Below are positions 46,550 through 57,664 of a DNA stretch of 64,000 nt, one piece after another. Source of the stretch: Zasmidium citrigriseum (taxonomy: Eukaryota; Ascomycota; Dothideomycetes; Mycosphaerellales; Mycosphaerellaceae); NCBI GenBank assembly GCA_002786025.1, contig NHNW01000040.1, positions 310,001 to 374,000 on the forward strand, in the 5' to 3' direction. The first letter of the stretch is position 1. Every line of letters starts with the position of its first letter. Under the pieces are notes generated by a model. That model was not told the DNA's origin, did not search any database, and saw only the letters and a program-made list of their open reading frames with translations. Both the position numbers and the translations under genes were made by a program.

Positions 46550-48220
46550 ATGCTGGAAGCGTTCAAAACCACGCGGCTTCCAGTAGCCCGTGATGGGTTG
46601 CAAGGGGAATACTTCGCATCAGTTGAAGCTTGGCAATATCGAGAGGTCACTTAGCATAATCCTCTGATAATGTCCATGTGCTAACTACCACAACAGGCTT
46701 CAGCCAAGAAAAATGAAGACTTGACTTTCAATCGCCTCTCAGCCAGTGAGACTGAAGATTGGGCGCGTCGAAAAGGTCGTTTCTCGCAGCCGTCCTCACC
46801 TAACGTCGAAGGAGGCTTCCGCTTGTTGCTCGCACAGGCTCAGTCCAACTTCCGTGCGACCATACCAGAGTCTCTCGCCTCTGTTATAAACGCTCTAGGA
46901 CTCCCAGCCTGTACGCTTGCTTCATTCCGACTGCCACATGGAGGATTCTCGATCCATTGCTTCCCTGAAGGTAGCAATATCGATGACTGTGAGAGATTGA
47001 GTGCGTACCTGGCTCTCTGAGATTCAGTGCTCGGCCAGGGCAATAACAGCTCGACAGGCATCATTCTTCGAACACCCCAGAAGTGGGAATGCACCGTCGG
47101 CGGCTTGGCTATTACTCATGATTTCAGCACTGGGATTACCACAGCAATCAACTTTGGGTACATCTTCGAGCTAGATCAATACAGCCACTCCTCGTCCCTA
47201 GAGTCCAAAGCCTTACGGGACTTCGTATCCAAGATCCGAGAGCATCGCTGTCTTTGGGCTCATCCGCTCTTCTTGCCGAATCTGTTCCTGGTGACACACG
47301 TCCTCCGCATGAGCGACTTCGTCTTGGAGGATCTAGACCAACAGGTGATACGACTGGAGTACTGTATCGGTGTCACAAAATCTGGTCGTTCTGGTCAACC
47401 GCATCTGGATTTTCCGGACGACAAAGAGCTCGCCGATCAGCAGATGCTGTACAGCGGGGATCAGATGCAGCGACACAACGCGAAAAGGCTGACGGAAGAC
47501 ATCAACGACCTGACGACGAAGCTCGAGTTCACCAGGTGCTCTCCGCAGTGGGATTGCAACTTCTCAATGTTCCTTTCGAAAGCGCTCGAGAAGTCGAAAC
47601 GACTAAAGAAGTATCGAGGGACACCTGCTCAGTCCATACAGGAGACTCTCGAGTATATCCAGAACTACAGCGATGGCTTGGCCGAAGTTGTGCAGAGCTA
47701 TCGTGCGAGGATGGCGTTGCAGCTGAATATTGTACGCCTCATTATTTCGATATCAAAGCTCAAGCTATCATTACTGACTACCTACAGCTCTACACATCGA
47801 TTGCCCAAGACGACGGTCAAACCACCGCACGTCTCGCGGCATCTGCGGGCAAAGACAGCACGTCGATGAAGATCATCGCCCTGATCACGGCCGCATATCT
47901 CCCAGGGACCTTCGTAGCGGTAAGCACATGTGGCTGAGATCTTTCTATCTGTCTCTAACCCCTGGTAGACGCTACTGAGCATGAACATGTTCAACTGGAA
48001 GTTCAGCCAGGATAGCGATGTCTCGAAAGACTTCTGGATCTATTGGGCCATCACTCTACCGCTGACCATCGTGACACTAAGCGGCTGGGCGCTGTGGTGG
48101 AAATTCGAGAAGCGGCGGTTTGATAGAGATGTTCGGAAAGCAGTGCAGCAAGAGGCAAATTCGAGGAGTCGGATCTTCGAAGGGCTGAAGTCTCATGTCG
48201 TCGGCATTGCTGACAAGTAG
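46550..48220 (+). CDS. CorA-like (Mg2+ transporter superfamily) membrane protein
   Basis: Proposed exons 46550-46645, 46697-46988, 47028-47731, 47788-47919 and 47969-48220, 491 aa. Introns 1, 3 and 4 (51, 56, 49 nt) have good branch sites (GCTAAC, CTGAC, CTAAC). Intron 2 is uncertain: donor GTGAGA gives only 39 nt, while donor GTAGCA at 46971 gives 57 nt and six fewer residues, with the same downstream frame. The C-terminus holds two membrane helices, IIALITAAYLPGTFVATLL and FWIYWAITLPLTIVTLSGW. Between them is LSMNMFNW, the divergent form of the CorA GMN signature seen in fungal CorA-like proteins. The large N-terminal part is presumably cytosolic. Transported ion unknown. Confidence 0.8.
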
Positions 48221-48305
48221 GGCGCTGACACCTGTTGTGGTAGCAATCAAGAGCGGCCCTGATAATCTGGTCGGTGAGAGCACAAGTCTGGGTCGTCAGA
48301 ACCTC

Positions 48306-49481
48306 TTATTCGGTGTGATGTGAGAAGTCGAAGTAACCATCACGTCGGTTCTGATATGTCTTTAAAGAGACCAGCTTTTCGAGCTGCCCGTTCAGCACTT
48401 TTGATGACCCTCCCAAGTGATGAATCAGTACTTGACTAGCCTGCTGGTCTTCGGTAAAATCGGCACACTGGAAGAAGCCTTTCCCGGGGCTATCCATATA
48501 GAAGTTTGGCGGTCTATTCAGGTCCACTATGAGTTCACCAAGTCGTCCTGAGGCACCCTCGACCGGACCGTCGCCTTCGTGTAGGGTGATGTTCTTGATG
48601 TATGAAAATGGGTACTCCATCTTGTAGCCGTGTGAGTTGCTTTGGATATAGTATGACATGCAGGCTTTCTCAGGAGAGTAGAAAATGACCAGTTCCAATG
48701 TGCTTTGGCCAACTCGACGCCATGTACCGACCCGAAGCGAGAGACAGTGAAGGTGGTGAATGGCGAATAGTCCAGGTAGTGGATTCCGGCGGCGGATCGA
48801 GGATTCTGTTGGCGTAATGTGATCTAGGGACTCAAGGGCTTGATGTGGGTTTACGTAGCAGATTTCTCCAGTCGATTCCATGACAGTGACCTTTTGCGAG
48901 ACGGTAAAAGGCTTGCTCCAGTCGATGTTTGCAAGAGCAGGATACTGTGCCAGCATGGTCTTCCAGTCGTGATTGATCTTCCCGTTTCCGGCTGCAGCTT
49001 GCTGTAACTGGGAATGATCTGATGGCTCGTTCAGGTTCAAAAGCAATTGCTGTTCAGCCTTAGCTTTGTACATACGTTCCTCTGCCCTCCGTTTCTGGTC
49101 CCATAAACTAGCTGACAGTTCCAGTGTCAATGGATGGATTTCTCGTGTCAGCAACTCGTAGCGATCTTCTTGACTGGCCAGCTCATGACTTGAGGCTCGC
49201 ACCGGAGGGTCGTGTTCGTCGTTGCGCTCGACTGCATTCTTAGCTGAAGAAGCATCGTTTGATGCTTCTATCAAGTCTCCGTCACCACTGTCTGGGATCG
49301 GACCTGCGGAGAGACGCTCGCTGAACCCCTTCTGCTTCGCCGCGCGGTGTGTACACAGCTCTTCATGCTCCTGACAGTGATCTTTGTCTTTGTCGTGGAG
49401 GCGATACAGGTGACGGGTGGAAGAAGAGTGTTGCGTTGATATAAGATGAGGTGAGGTCGACTTCCCAGCATGGCAGGAACG
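48306..49481 (-). CDS. Unrecognised fungal protein with zinc-finger-like start; 5' end unresolved
   Basis: A minus-strand frame of 391 codons is open from 49481 to the stop at 48306. It has no ATG upstream of the one inside RAEERMYKAK (about 49073). Yet the frame is clearly coding well upstream of that, including RHLYRLHDKDKDHCQEHEEL near 49390, which recalls the HLYR-x-H block of fungal C2H2-like proteins. The C-terminal region carries a well-conserved-looking block: MEYPFSYIKNITL, ELIVDLNRPPNFYMDSPGKG, FFQCADFTEDQQASQVLIHH. I associate it loosely with a fungal domain of unknown function (DUF2841-like, not certain). Either a 5' exon is spliced in from upstream or the gene is N-terminally truncated. 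Confidence 0.55.
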   Translation of the reverse strand, partial: RSCHAGKSTSPHLISTQHSSSTRHLYRLHDKDKDHCQEHEELCTHRAAKQKGFSERLSAGPIPDSGDGDLIEASNDASSAKNAVERNDEHDPPVRASSHELASQEDRYELLTREIHPLTLELSASLWDQKRRAEERMYKAKAEQQLLLNLNEPSDHSQLQQAAAGNGKINHDWKTMLAQYPALANIDWSKPFTVSQKVTVMESTGEICYVNPHQALESLDHITPTESSIRRRNPLPGLFAIHHLHCLSLRVGTWRRVGQSTLELVIFYSPEKACMSYYIQSNSHGYKMEYPFSYIKNITLHEGDGPVEGASGRLGELIVDLNRPPNFYMDSPGKGFFQCADFTEDQQASQVLIHHLGGSSKVLNGQLEKLVSLKTYQNRRDGYFDFSHHTE

Positions 49482-49567
49482 TCAACACGCGACCACAACC
49501 CAGACATCAGTTGCATACAACATCGATTCTTCACCTCAACGAACACCATCGATCAATTTGACCAGTC

Positions 49568-49945
49568 ATGTCGTCGCCCACCACAACCTCAACGTCGGAA
49601 GAAACCCTGTCAGTCAACATCGCCTTGAGCACGCCAACTCCCGCAACGACACCACCCCTATCCGAAGAAGAGATCAACGACATCCGTCAGACCTTCAAAC
49701 TGCTCCATCATCTTCTTGCCAACGCCACTTTCGCAAAGCTCTCTTCGAATACCCACGAGAAAAAAGGCAACGAAGCCCTTTTCGACACCGTCAACGCCGC
49801 CACGTGCTCGGAGACCGCGAAGCCCATCAAACGCAAACGACAAAAAGCAAAGCGTTTCTTCAAGACCAATGGTCCTCGAATCGTTGGGGCCATGACGGCG
49901 GTCGGACTGGGCGTCTTCAATATCGTTACTTCGGTCGGTTGCTAG
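49568..49945 (+). CDS. Small hypothetical protein with C-terminal membrane segment
   Basis: Intronless ORF of 125 aa. A Ser/Thr-rich N-terminus and a helix (SEEEINDIRQTFKLLHHLLA) lead to a basic stretch (KPIKRKRQKAKRFF). A hydrophobic tail, RIVGAMTAVGLGVFNIVTSV, ends two residues before the stop, so it could be a tail-anchored membrane protein. No family was recognised. It is head-to-head with the preceding minus-strand gene, with under 100 bp between the frames. Confidence 0.5.
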   Translation: MSSPTTTSTSEETLSVNIALSTPTPATTPPLSEEEINDIRQTFKLLHHLLANATFAKLSSNTHEKKGNEALFDTVNAATCSETAKPIKRKRQKAKRFFKTNGPRIVGAMTAVGLGVFNIVTSVGC

Positions 49946-50324
49946 CTCAGGTGGGTGAGACTTGTGGTATGTTGGAGGGAGGGTGCACCTTTGACGTTGT
50001 TGTCGAGCAGCCTGATTTTGTTAATAAGATACCCCTGTACCACCGAGCCACAGAACGAGACAAGATCACAAAATATACCTCGTTTTCGAAAAGGAAAGGG
50101 GGCTTGAAGACACTTCTCTCATAAAGGTATACAAACCTCACCGCTCAATGGCGTCTAGCCTCATCCATACCCCCAACCCTCCAACAGCATATATAACAAA
50201 TGCCAGCCATTCAAACCGACCCAGCTCTAACGCTGTAATGCTAGCAGACCCCCATCTCACAAACGCCAGTGAAATGCAACTACAATCGGAACGTGCCTCC
50301 TCTAGATGCACCGCCGCCGTCCAG
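49946..50324. other. Short intergenic stretch between convergent genes
   Basis: About 380 bp between the small ORF's stop and the GALT stop, presumably two 3' UTRs. Nothing else is visible. Confidence 0.4.
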
Positions 50325-51768
<1,444 letters not shown>

Positions 51769-53223
51769 GGCGCGCGCAAGGACAGGAAGAATACTGACAG
51801 GTAGGGCTACGACTTGCCTGGGGGGCTCTGCAGCTGCTACCTGGTAGGTGACCGGGAGCAGCCAGCCAGCAGGAGGGCAGGAGGATATATGTAGAGATCG
51901 CTGGTGAGGGCGGGCGGGCTTGGGTGAGGTGCTGGTGGTAGAATCCTCCCGCCAGTGGTGTCAACTAAAGGCAATGGCGCGCAGAGGTGAATGGTGAATG
52001 GTGAATGCTGTCGCGGCATACGGGCACCCGCGGCTCGTTGCCAGTTGCCCTGGGGGCGTGAGGCCTAGGTTGGGGCGACTCCGAGTGGACAGTCCTCCCG
52101 ACTGTGCGTGTGCGTGTCTCGCTGGTGGAAAGACGCTGGCGACGACGCCGACACGAAGCAGCAGCGTGGGCGTATTCCTGAAGGGCGGCGGCGTGATTGG
52201 AGGAAAGATGCGAGTGAATGAAGGCCCTCCACCTGCCCACCACCCCCTCCACATCCCGCAGCCATCTCAACCTTCGCCAGGACCGTGGCAGCTGCCGACA
52301 ATCAGCCCGTCTTATCTGCTGCCAAATCGTGATGAATCAGGCCGCCGACGAGCAGCAGAGCTGTATCGACCGCATCATCGCGGTGCGGTGCCTCCCCGAG
52401 ACGCGCGCCCGCCGCAGCACATGGCCTCCCGCGCTGCACACAGCAAGCCACGGCGCAGTCTGGAATTGTCAGGCAATCGCTGCGAACGGCAACACGTCCG
52501 AAAAGGCCCGGTGACAAGCTGCTCCTGTAACGCAGATGACGGGGAAACGTGCTCGCAAGAATCAACAAATACTGCCGTGTCACTGTCGCAGAGGGGTGAC
52601 TTTGCGCCATTGGCATTCGAAACACCAGGTGACACCAGCAAGGAACCACGCCATCCTGCTTCGGGCCTGCCGCACCGGCGATGCATCCTTCGAATGTCAG
52701 GCATACCGTGGGGTAATACAAGCAAAGTGCGAGAATGTAGAAAGGATGACAATACGAGCGAGCATATTGCAACGTCGCTTCGTTCATCACAAATTCCCCT
52801 TCCCATGAATCAAATCTTTCGATAGTGTTGATAGTGTTGCATTCTGTGATCAACGGGCACGAAAGTTAGAAGGATCACCTAGGTAAGACAAGAATCATGT
52901 GAAGAGAGTAGTAGTTCAGCAAAGGTGTTCATCGTTGGCGCGCTATCGCTATGGCAGATTCGGACCATCGGTCGCCCTCCACATGCACGCCCATGAGCCA
53001 TTTCATGAGCAAACGCCTGACTTTTTCATCGTCTCCCAATGGTATCGACGTTGCAAGCAAAACTCCTCGGATGATAAGCATGTCGGTTCTGCAGTCAGAT
53101 GCAGATCCGACGAACCCTCTTGAAGCCCATGTACGACCAGTCTTCGTCGCATTACTACAAGCAGACGGTGTATTCGAGCATCAGTGCGAGGGTGTGATGT
53201 ATGTGCAGGCCCAAGAGCAAACC
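51769..53223. other. GC-rich intergenic region
   Basis: This 1.45-kb stretch lies between the GALT start and the NOT2 stop. It should hold the GALT promoter and leader (GC-rich, about 51850-52400) and the NOT2 3' UTR (about 52900-53220). ORFs of 275 codons (plus, GTG start) and 183 codons (minus) overlap each other, and neither looks like a protein. No gene is called. Confidence 0.45.
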
Positions 53224-55291
53224 TCAGCGGCTTGCTCCCTGGACCTGGCCAGCATGGGCAGGCGCTCCGCTCAGAGGGCTTGCGCCCATATTGATGGCCT
53301 GCAGTAGAGCCGGACCCATGTGGCGAGTGTCGATGTCGCCGAAGTCGAGTGTTATCTCGCGCCGCTCGCGCTGCACCGTTCTCTCGTCGTACAAGATGAA
53401 CACTCCACGCTCGATGCGCTCGCTGACTTGCGAAGACTGCGCGCCCGGAAGCATGTGGGATGCATAATCCACAATCGGAGCGGTGCAAGACGTGTTGACG
53501 CCTTCCTTCTGGAGCCATTTACGGAGGACTTTGTGCCAGCGCCACTCGCGCGAGGTGAGTTCCGTAGCTGCGGTCTCAGAGAGAACCGTGCGAGGCTCTT
53601 CGAAGAATATCTTGAAAAGGGTGTCTGTTACGATTCGTCAGCAATGTGTCAGAGACAGGTGACAAGATGAGTGGTACTGACCGTCCGTGAATGATTCAAC
53701 TCTGCCTATGGCCGGTGGGACGTTCTTGACGGTGTACGAGTCGGGGAGGTCGAATGCTGGAACCATCGGACGATCGTCCCACTCGCTATTTGGAAAGACG
53801 CTGAAGTTCGGGTGGATGGGCTCGGCTGAGTCCAGGTTCATGTCGTGGAAGTCGAGATTTTGACCCTGCATCATGGCCACATTCTTCTCGATATTTGGCA
53901 TGGAGATGTCCACGTTGCCGCGTGCCGCCTCGAACTTGTTGTTGAGAGCCTCGAGACCGAAGCGCTGATGCTCCTCCTGTTCGTACCATGGGATGAAGCC
54001 CTCGCCGGTCTGCGCACCCGGGTCTGCGGGGTTCTGCTGGGTGGATGCAGGTGGTGCGGGACCGATGGGAGCTTGCTGAGGCTGTTGGAACGTAGACGAA
54101 GCGTCGCGAGTTGGTTGCTGAATTGGCTGACCGATTGGTTGCGAGCTGGCGCCGAGTGGTGACGTGATGCCGCTGTTAAAGCCGTTGGTCTGTCCCGAGG
54201 ACTCGCTGTTCAACTGTCCGCTAAGCGGCGGGAACTCATCGCCACCGCCACTGCGTTCGGTAGATGCCTGCTGTGAGCGCTGGCCGTCGAATTGGTCAAT
54301 AGACTGCTGTGATGGAGCTGCGGATGGTGCGCGTGGTTGCTGAGGTTGGGGTTGAGCCTGCGGTGGAGGTGCAGCCTGTGGTTGCTGGGTAGTCGGTTGG
54401 CGAATGACGCTGCTGTTCCAGCCAACGTTGGCCTGCTGCTGACGTGGCTGGCCTGGCGGGCCTGCGAGCGATGGAAATTCACTGGGAGAATTGACAATGT
54501 CAGCGTTGATGCTCTCGGCCTCAGCAGCCAACCGACGGCGTTCGCGCTGTCCACGACCCATGGCGGCAGGCAGTCGGCGTGGCAAATTGGCTGGCAACGA
54601 CGACGACGATGATATCCAATAGGCTGTTGATGCTGGCGATAAAGGATTCCAGCGTTATCCGGGTGGTCCAGACGCCGAGGTAGCGATGCGTGGTGTTGTC
54701 GAGTCGAAGTCGAGTCGAGCTCGCTCGTTCGAAGTTCGGCTCGCGTCGCCGCAGAAACGGAAGGGACGGTGCCGTTTGCTGGTGAAATCGACGTTTTCGC
54801 TCTTGCTCACTCGCCGTTTGCTCTTACCCCGCCGCCCTCTGCTCACTCTCCGCCGCCCGCCATACGCCGCAAGATAGGAAACGAAAATCAACAGAAACTT
54901 ACCTCATGTCAATTGGTCCTTGACCACCTCCACCACCCATGACTTGTGCAAAGCCTGAGAGTTGTCCTGGCCGACCTGGGCCCAGTCCAGGCGCCCCTCC
55001 AAGACCTCCAAACCCTCCTGACGACGGTCCGCCAAAGGCCCACCCGCCGCCGGCATTTCCATTGCCCAGGGCTGTCTTTTGCGTGTTTTGTAACCGTGAT
55101 GGTTGTCGTGCATTTGGCTGCGTTCCGAAGGTGTTCATATTCATCGAGCGCAGTGGCTGCGCCTGGCTCCCTGCTGTGTCGACGCCGCTGTCAGTCGCCT
55201 TGTCTGATGAATCGTCGTTGCTGAAGAAGCCTGGTGGAGCCTCGGTGAAGCCCTTGCGCTTGCCGCGCTGCTTGCGACGCTTCGGCTGCAT
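53224..55291 (-). CDS. NOT2: CCR4-NOT complex subunit 2 (NOT2)
   Basis: Exons (minus) 55291-54903, 54481-53682 and 53624-53224, 529 aa. Intron 1 is unusually long at 421 nt (donor GTAAGT, branch GCTGAC, acceptor TCCCAG); intron 2 is 57 nt (GTCAGT...AACAG). Joining exons 1 and 2 recreates GQGPIDMSEFPSLAG, the classic NOT2 N-terminal landmark after the Gly-rich GGGWAFGG...GLGPGRPG stretch. A long Gln/Pro-rich linker follows. Across the second join, RVESFTDDTLFKIFFEEPRT starts the NOT-box domain, with REWRWHKVLRKWLQKEG and the late strand segment GVFILYDERTVQRERREI. NOT2 scaffolds the deadenylase complex that shortens mRNA poly(A) tails and also acts in transcription control. Confidence 0.92.
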
Positions 55292-56020
55292 CTTGCGTGA
55301 CGATGTGTGCCGTAGAGGTGGGTGTGGGTTTGTGTTTGGAGGGGCCGATGCTAGGGGAGACGCAGTGGTCGTGTGACAAACGCCGCAGACTCACTGCGCG
55401 ACTCATGCAGGGACTCGCGCGCAAGTGAAGACCTACCGGAGCGTGAATTCATGTTCTGTTTGCACCTTCCCCCTCACTCGTCCTCCTGTTGAATTGACAG
55501 CTCTTACTTCCTCCTCATTCACTCTCGCCTCGTTTCGGTCGGTCGCAAGCGGGGTGCGCAGGTCTGTATTCGTCGAGAGGGCTCTGTGCACTATTGGCGA
55601 TTCGAAATCGGATGGATTCGAGCGTATTGGGCGTTTGTAGTCGGTGACAAGGGTATTCGAGATGTGAGAAGCGCGCAAACGCGAGGCTAGCTGCAGGTGA
55701 AGTTGATGTGAGGTCCGTTGGTGGATCCTCCGAGAGATAAGGTTTAGCGTGGGCTATCCCTGCGTTCCGAGACATTGTGCATGTCACTCTTCAAGATCAA
55801 TATCCCTCTTGCAATTGTGCATCAGTGGAGTGATACAATTTCGATGTGATTGGTCAAGACACTCGGATGAGGAAAGCATAGTTAGAAAGGATCTTAAATT
55901 CATACATTGGTTCATGCTCTCGTCTAATCATGCAGATGCTCTGCGTGCAAGCAACTCGAAGCCTCCCGGCCACAGCCCATACGCCACGCTCATGCTTCAA
56001 ATCACAGAACAGCAGCAAGT
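55292..56020. other. Intergenic region
   Basis: This 729-bp stretch between the NOT2 start and the stop of the AN1-finger gene (both minus strand) must carry NOT2's promoter. No additional gene was recognised. Confidence 0.45.
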
Positions 56021-57035
56021 TCATGCCGTCTGGTCGGGCGTCTTGGCCATGCCCGCTCCCACGCCTCGTAGTAATACAATAGTGTTCCCCGTCTGAACGC
56101 TCTGGCCTAGCTTATCGCCAAACTCCAGCAAGCGGCCACCCTCCACATGGAACACCCTCAACTTGTCCTCTTCGCTCTCTGACCTGTTGTTCATGTTCTG
56201 TACTTGCAGGCTCTTCGCTGCCAGATCCAGGACCCTGCCAACACTGTAGTCGGCACTGTAGAAGAAGTTGCCCTTCGGTATCTTGGCCGTGAGTGTATCC
56301 GAGGATGCCTCCACATACAAATATACTCTCTTGTCCTGGGGTATCTTCTCGTCACCTTTCGCAGTCCTCTTCAAAGTCGCCGTCGCTGCCAACGAAGCCG
56401 CAGCAGACTGCTTAGCCTTACTCTGCGGTATGCTCGGCTTGGGCATCGTGGCCTTCTTGGAAGCTCCCCATGCTCTCAACTTCTCCAACGCGGCCAGGCC
56501 CTTCTCTTTCTGAGTTTGTGCAGCTCCGGCTGGTCGCGCGCCTTTCGGTGTGAGGTTCGAGCAGTTGTGGTCGTTGGTGAAGCGGTGCTTCAGGCAGTAT
56601 GAGTAATTACACTTGTCGCATTGTACGCCGGTCACCAGCGGTGTGTTGATGAGGGTTTTGCATGATGGCTCGGAACACTGTTGCTCGTGTGTGAGGATGT
56701 TCGGTCTCGGTGAGGGTGTATATCGCGATGTAGGTCCTCGATTTGCTTCTGCTCGCTTACGTGCCCACTCTCCGGCCTTGGGACATTGATGGGCAGTCTC
56801 AGATCGGTGGTCTAGGCAGAATTTGCTGGAGACAGGCAGTCAGTACATGGCCAGTATATGTCAAAGATATCCAACTTACACACCCTTTGCAACTCTCGCA
56901 TTTGAAAGGTAGGAAGTCTAGTTGATGGCAGAAGGGCATCTGGCAGTGAGCGCCTATCGCTTCCACATCGCCGACGGACATTTTGCTGTAGCTGGCGTCG
57001 CTTTCTGACGCTTCGGGAGCCTTTGAGGACGCCAT
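56021..57035 (-). CDS. AN1-type zinc-finger protein with ubiquitin-like C-terminus (CUZ1-like)
   Basis: Exons (minus) 57035-56884 and 56825-56021, 318 aa; the intron is 58 nt (donor GTGTGT, branch ACTGAC, acceptor TCCAG). The join lies inside the first AN1 finger and yields exact AN1 spacing: Cys31, 36, 46, 49, 54, His57, His63, Cys65. A second finger follows (CSEPSC, then CDKCNYSYC-LKH and HNC). A basic Ala/Lys-rich helix region leads to a beta-grasp-like segment (VYLYVEASSDTLTAKIPKG to TGNTIVLLRG, about 225-312). Two AN1 fingers plus a ubiquitin-like domain match yeast Cuz1, which links Cdc48 and the proteasome and helps under arsenite stress. A role here is inferred from that family. Confidence 0.88.
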
Positions 57036-57664
57036 GATGTGGCCGAGCGAATTTATAGCAGGTGAGGATGTTGGTTACGTGTTGTTCGCCGCCTGAGTCT
57101 TGAGATGGAGAGGCGAAGAAGCCTCTGGATTCTCGGCTGACAACACTCGGCATTCGACTTGTCCGTACGACGTTGACTCAATTCAGACCCTCACTTACCT
57201 CTGGTTCAGCTCAAGCTGCATTACTCATTGACTTCTATCTCAATGTAGACGGGCCAAGCCAAGCTGATGATGTGAGGCTTGCTGCGACTCATCCTCCGAC
57301 AGTCCGAGTTGTTGTCGCGTGGAACTTGCCCAATCGAGTGGGTCGCGATCACATGCTGCGGCGGCTCGGTCCACGGCTTGGAACGTGCGCCTTATCGGAC
57401 GCGGGGTCACGCCCTCCAGCCGTCGCCTTCACCCGTGCCTTCACCTCCTCCCGTCGCTTCTCATCACTGCGGCTGTGACTGTCTCTCGCTGCTGGCAGCT
57501 CATACTCCACGAGCTGCTGTGCGGCTCCATCATCCTCGTTGCATCTCTCCATTGCCAACCGGGGTCGATAGCCGCCGACATCCATCCCGCATGAAGCACC
57601 GATAGCTCCCTCTTGTCTGCTTACACAACGCGTCCTGCTCCGGGTAGCAGTATTCGCCATCACC
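57036..57664. promoter_or_regulatory. Divergent promoter region
   Basis: This 629-bp gap between the head-to-head starts of the AN1-finger gene and the large coiled-coil gene has a CT-rich half next to the latter. No gene-like ORF was recognised. Confidence 0.45.

Noticed and set aside
46971..47027. 57-nt version of intron 2 in the CorA-like gene
   Set aside because: Not excluded, but its GTAGCA donor is weaker than GTGAGA; kept as an alternative in the gene entry.
51998..52825. 275-codon plus-strand ORF with a GTG start
   Set aside because: No ATG near the start, no domain, overlaps an equally long minus-strand ORF, and lies in the GALT promoter region.
56826..56879. GTAAGT donor for the AN1-gene intron
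   Set aside because: It would break the frame into exon 2 and spoil the Cys-x4-Cys spacing of the AN1 finger; GTGTGT four bases upstream fits both.
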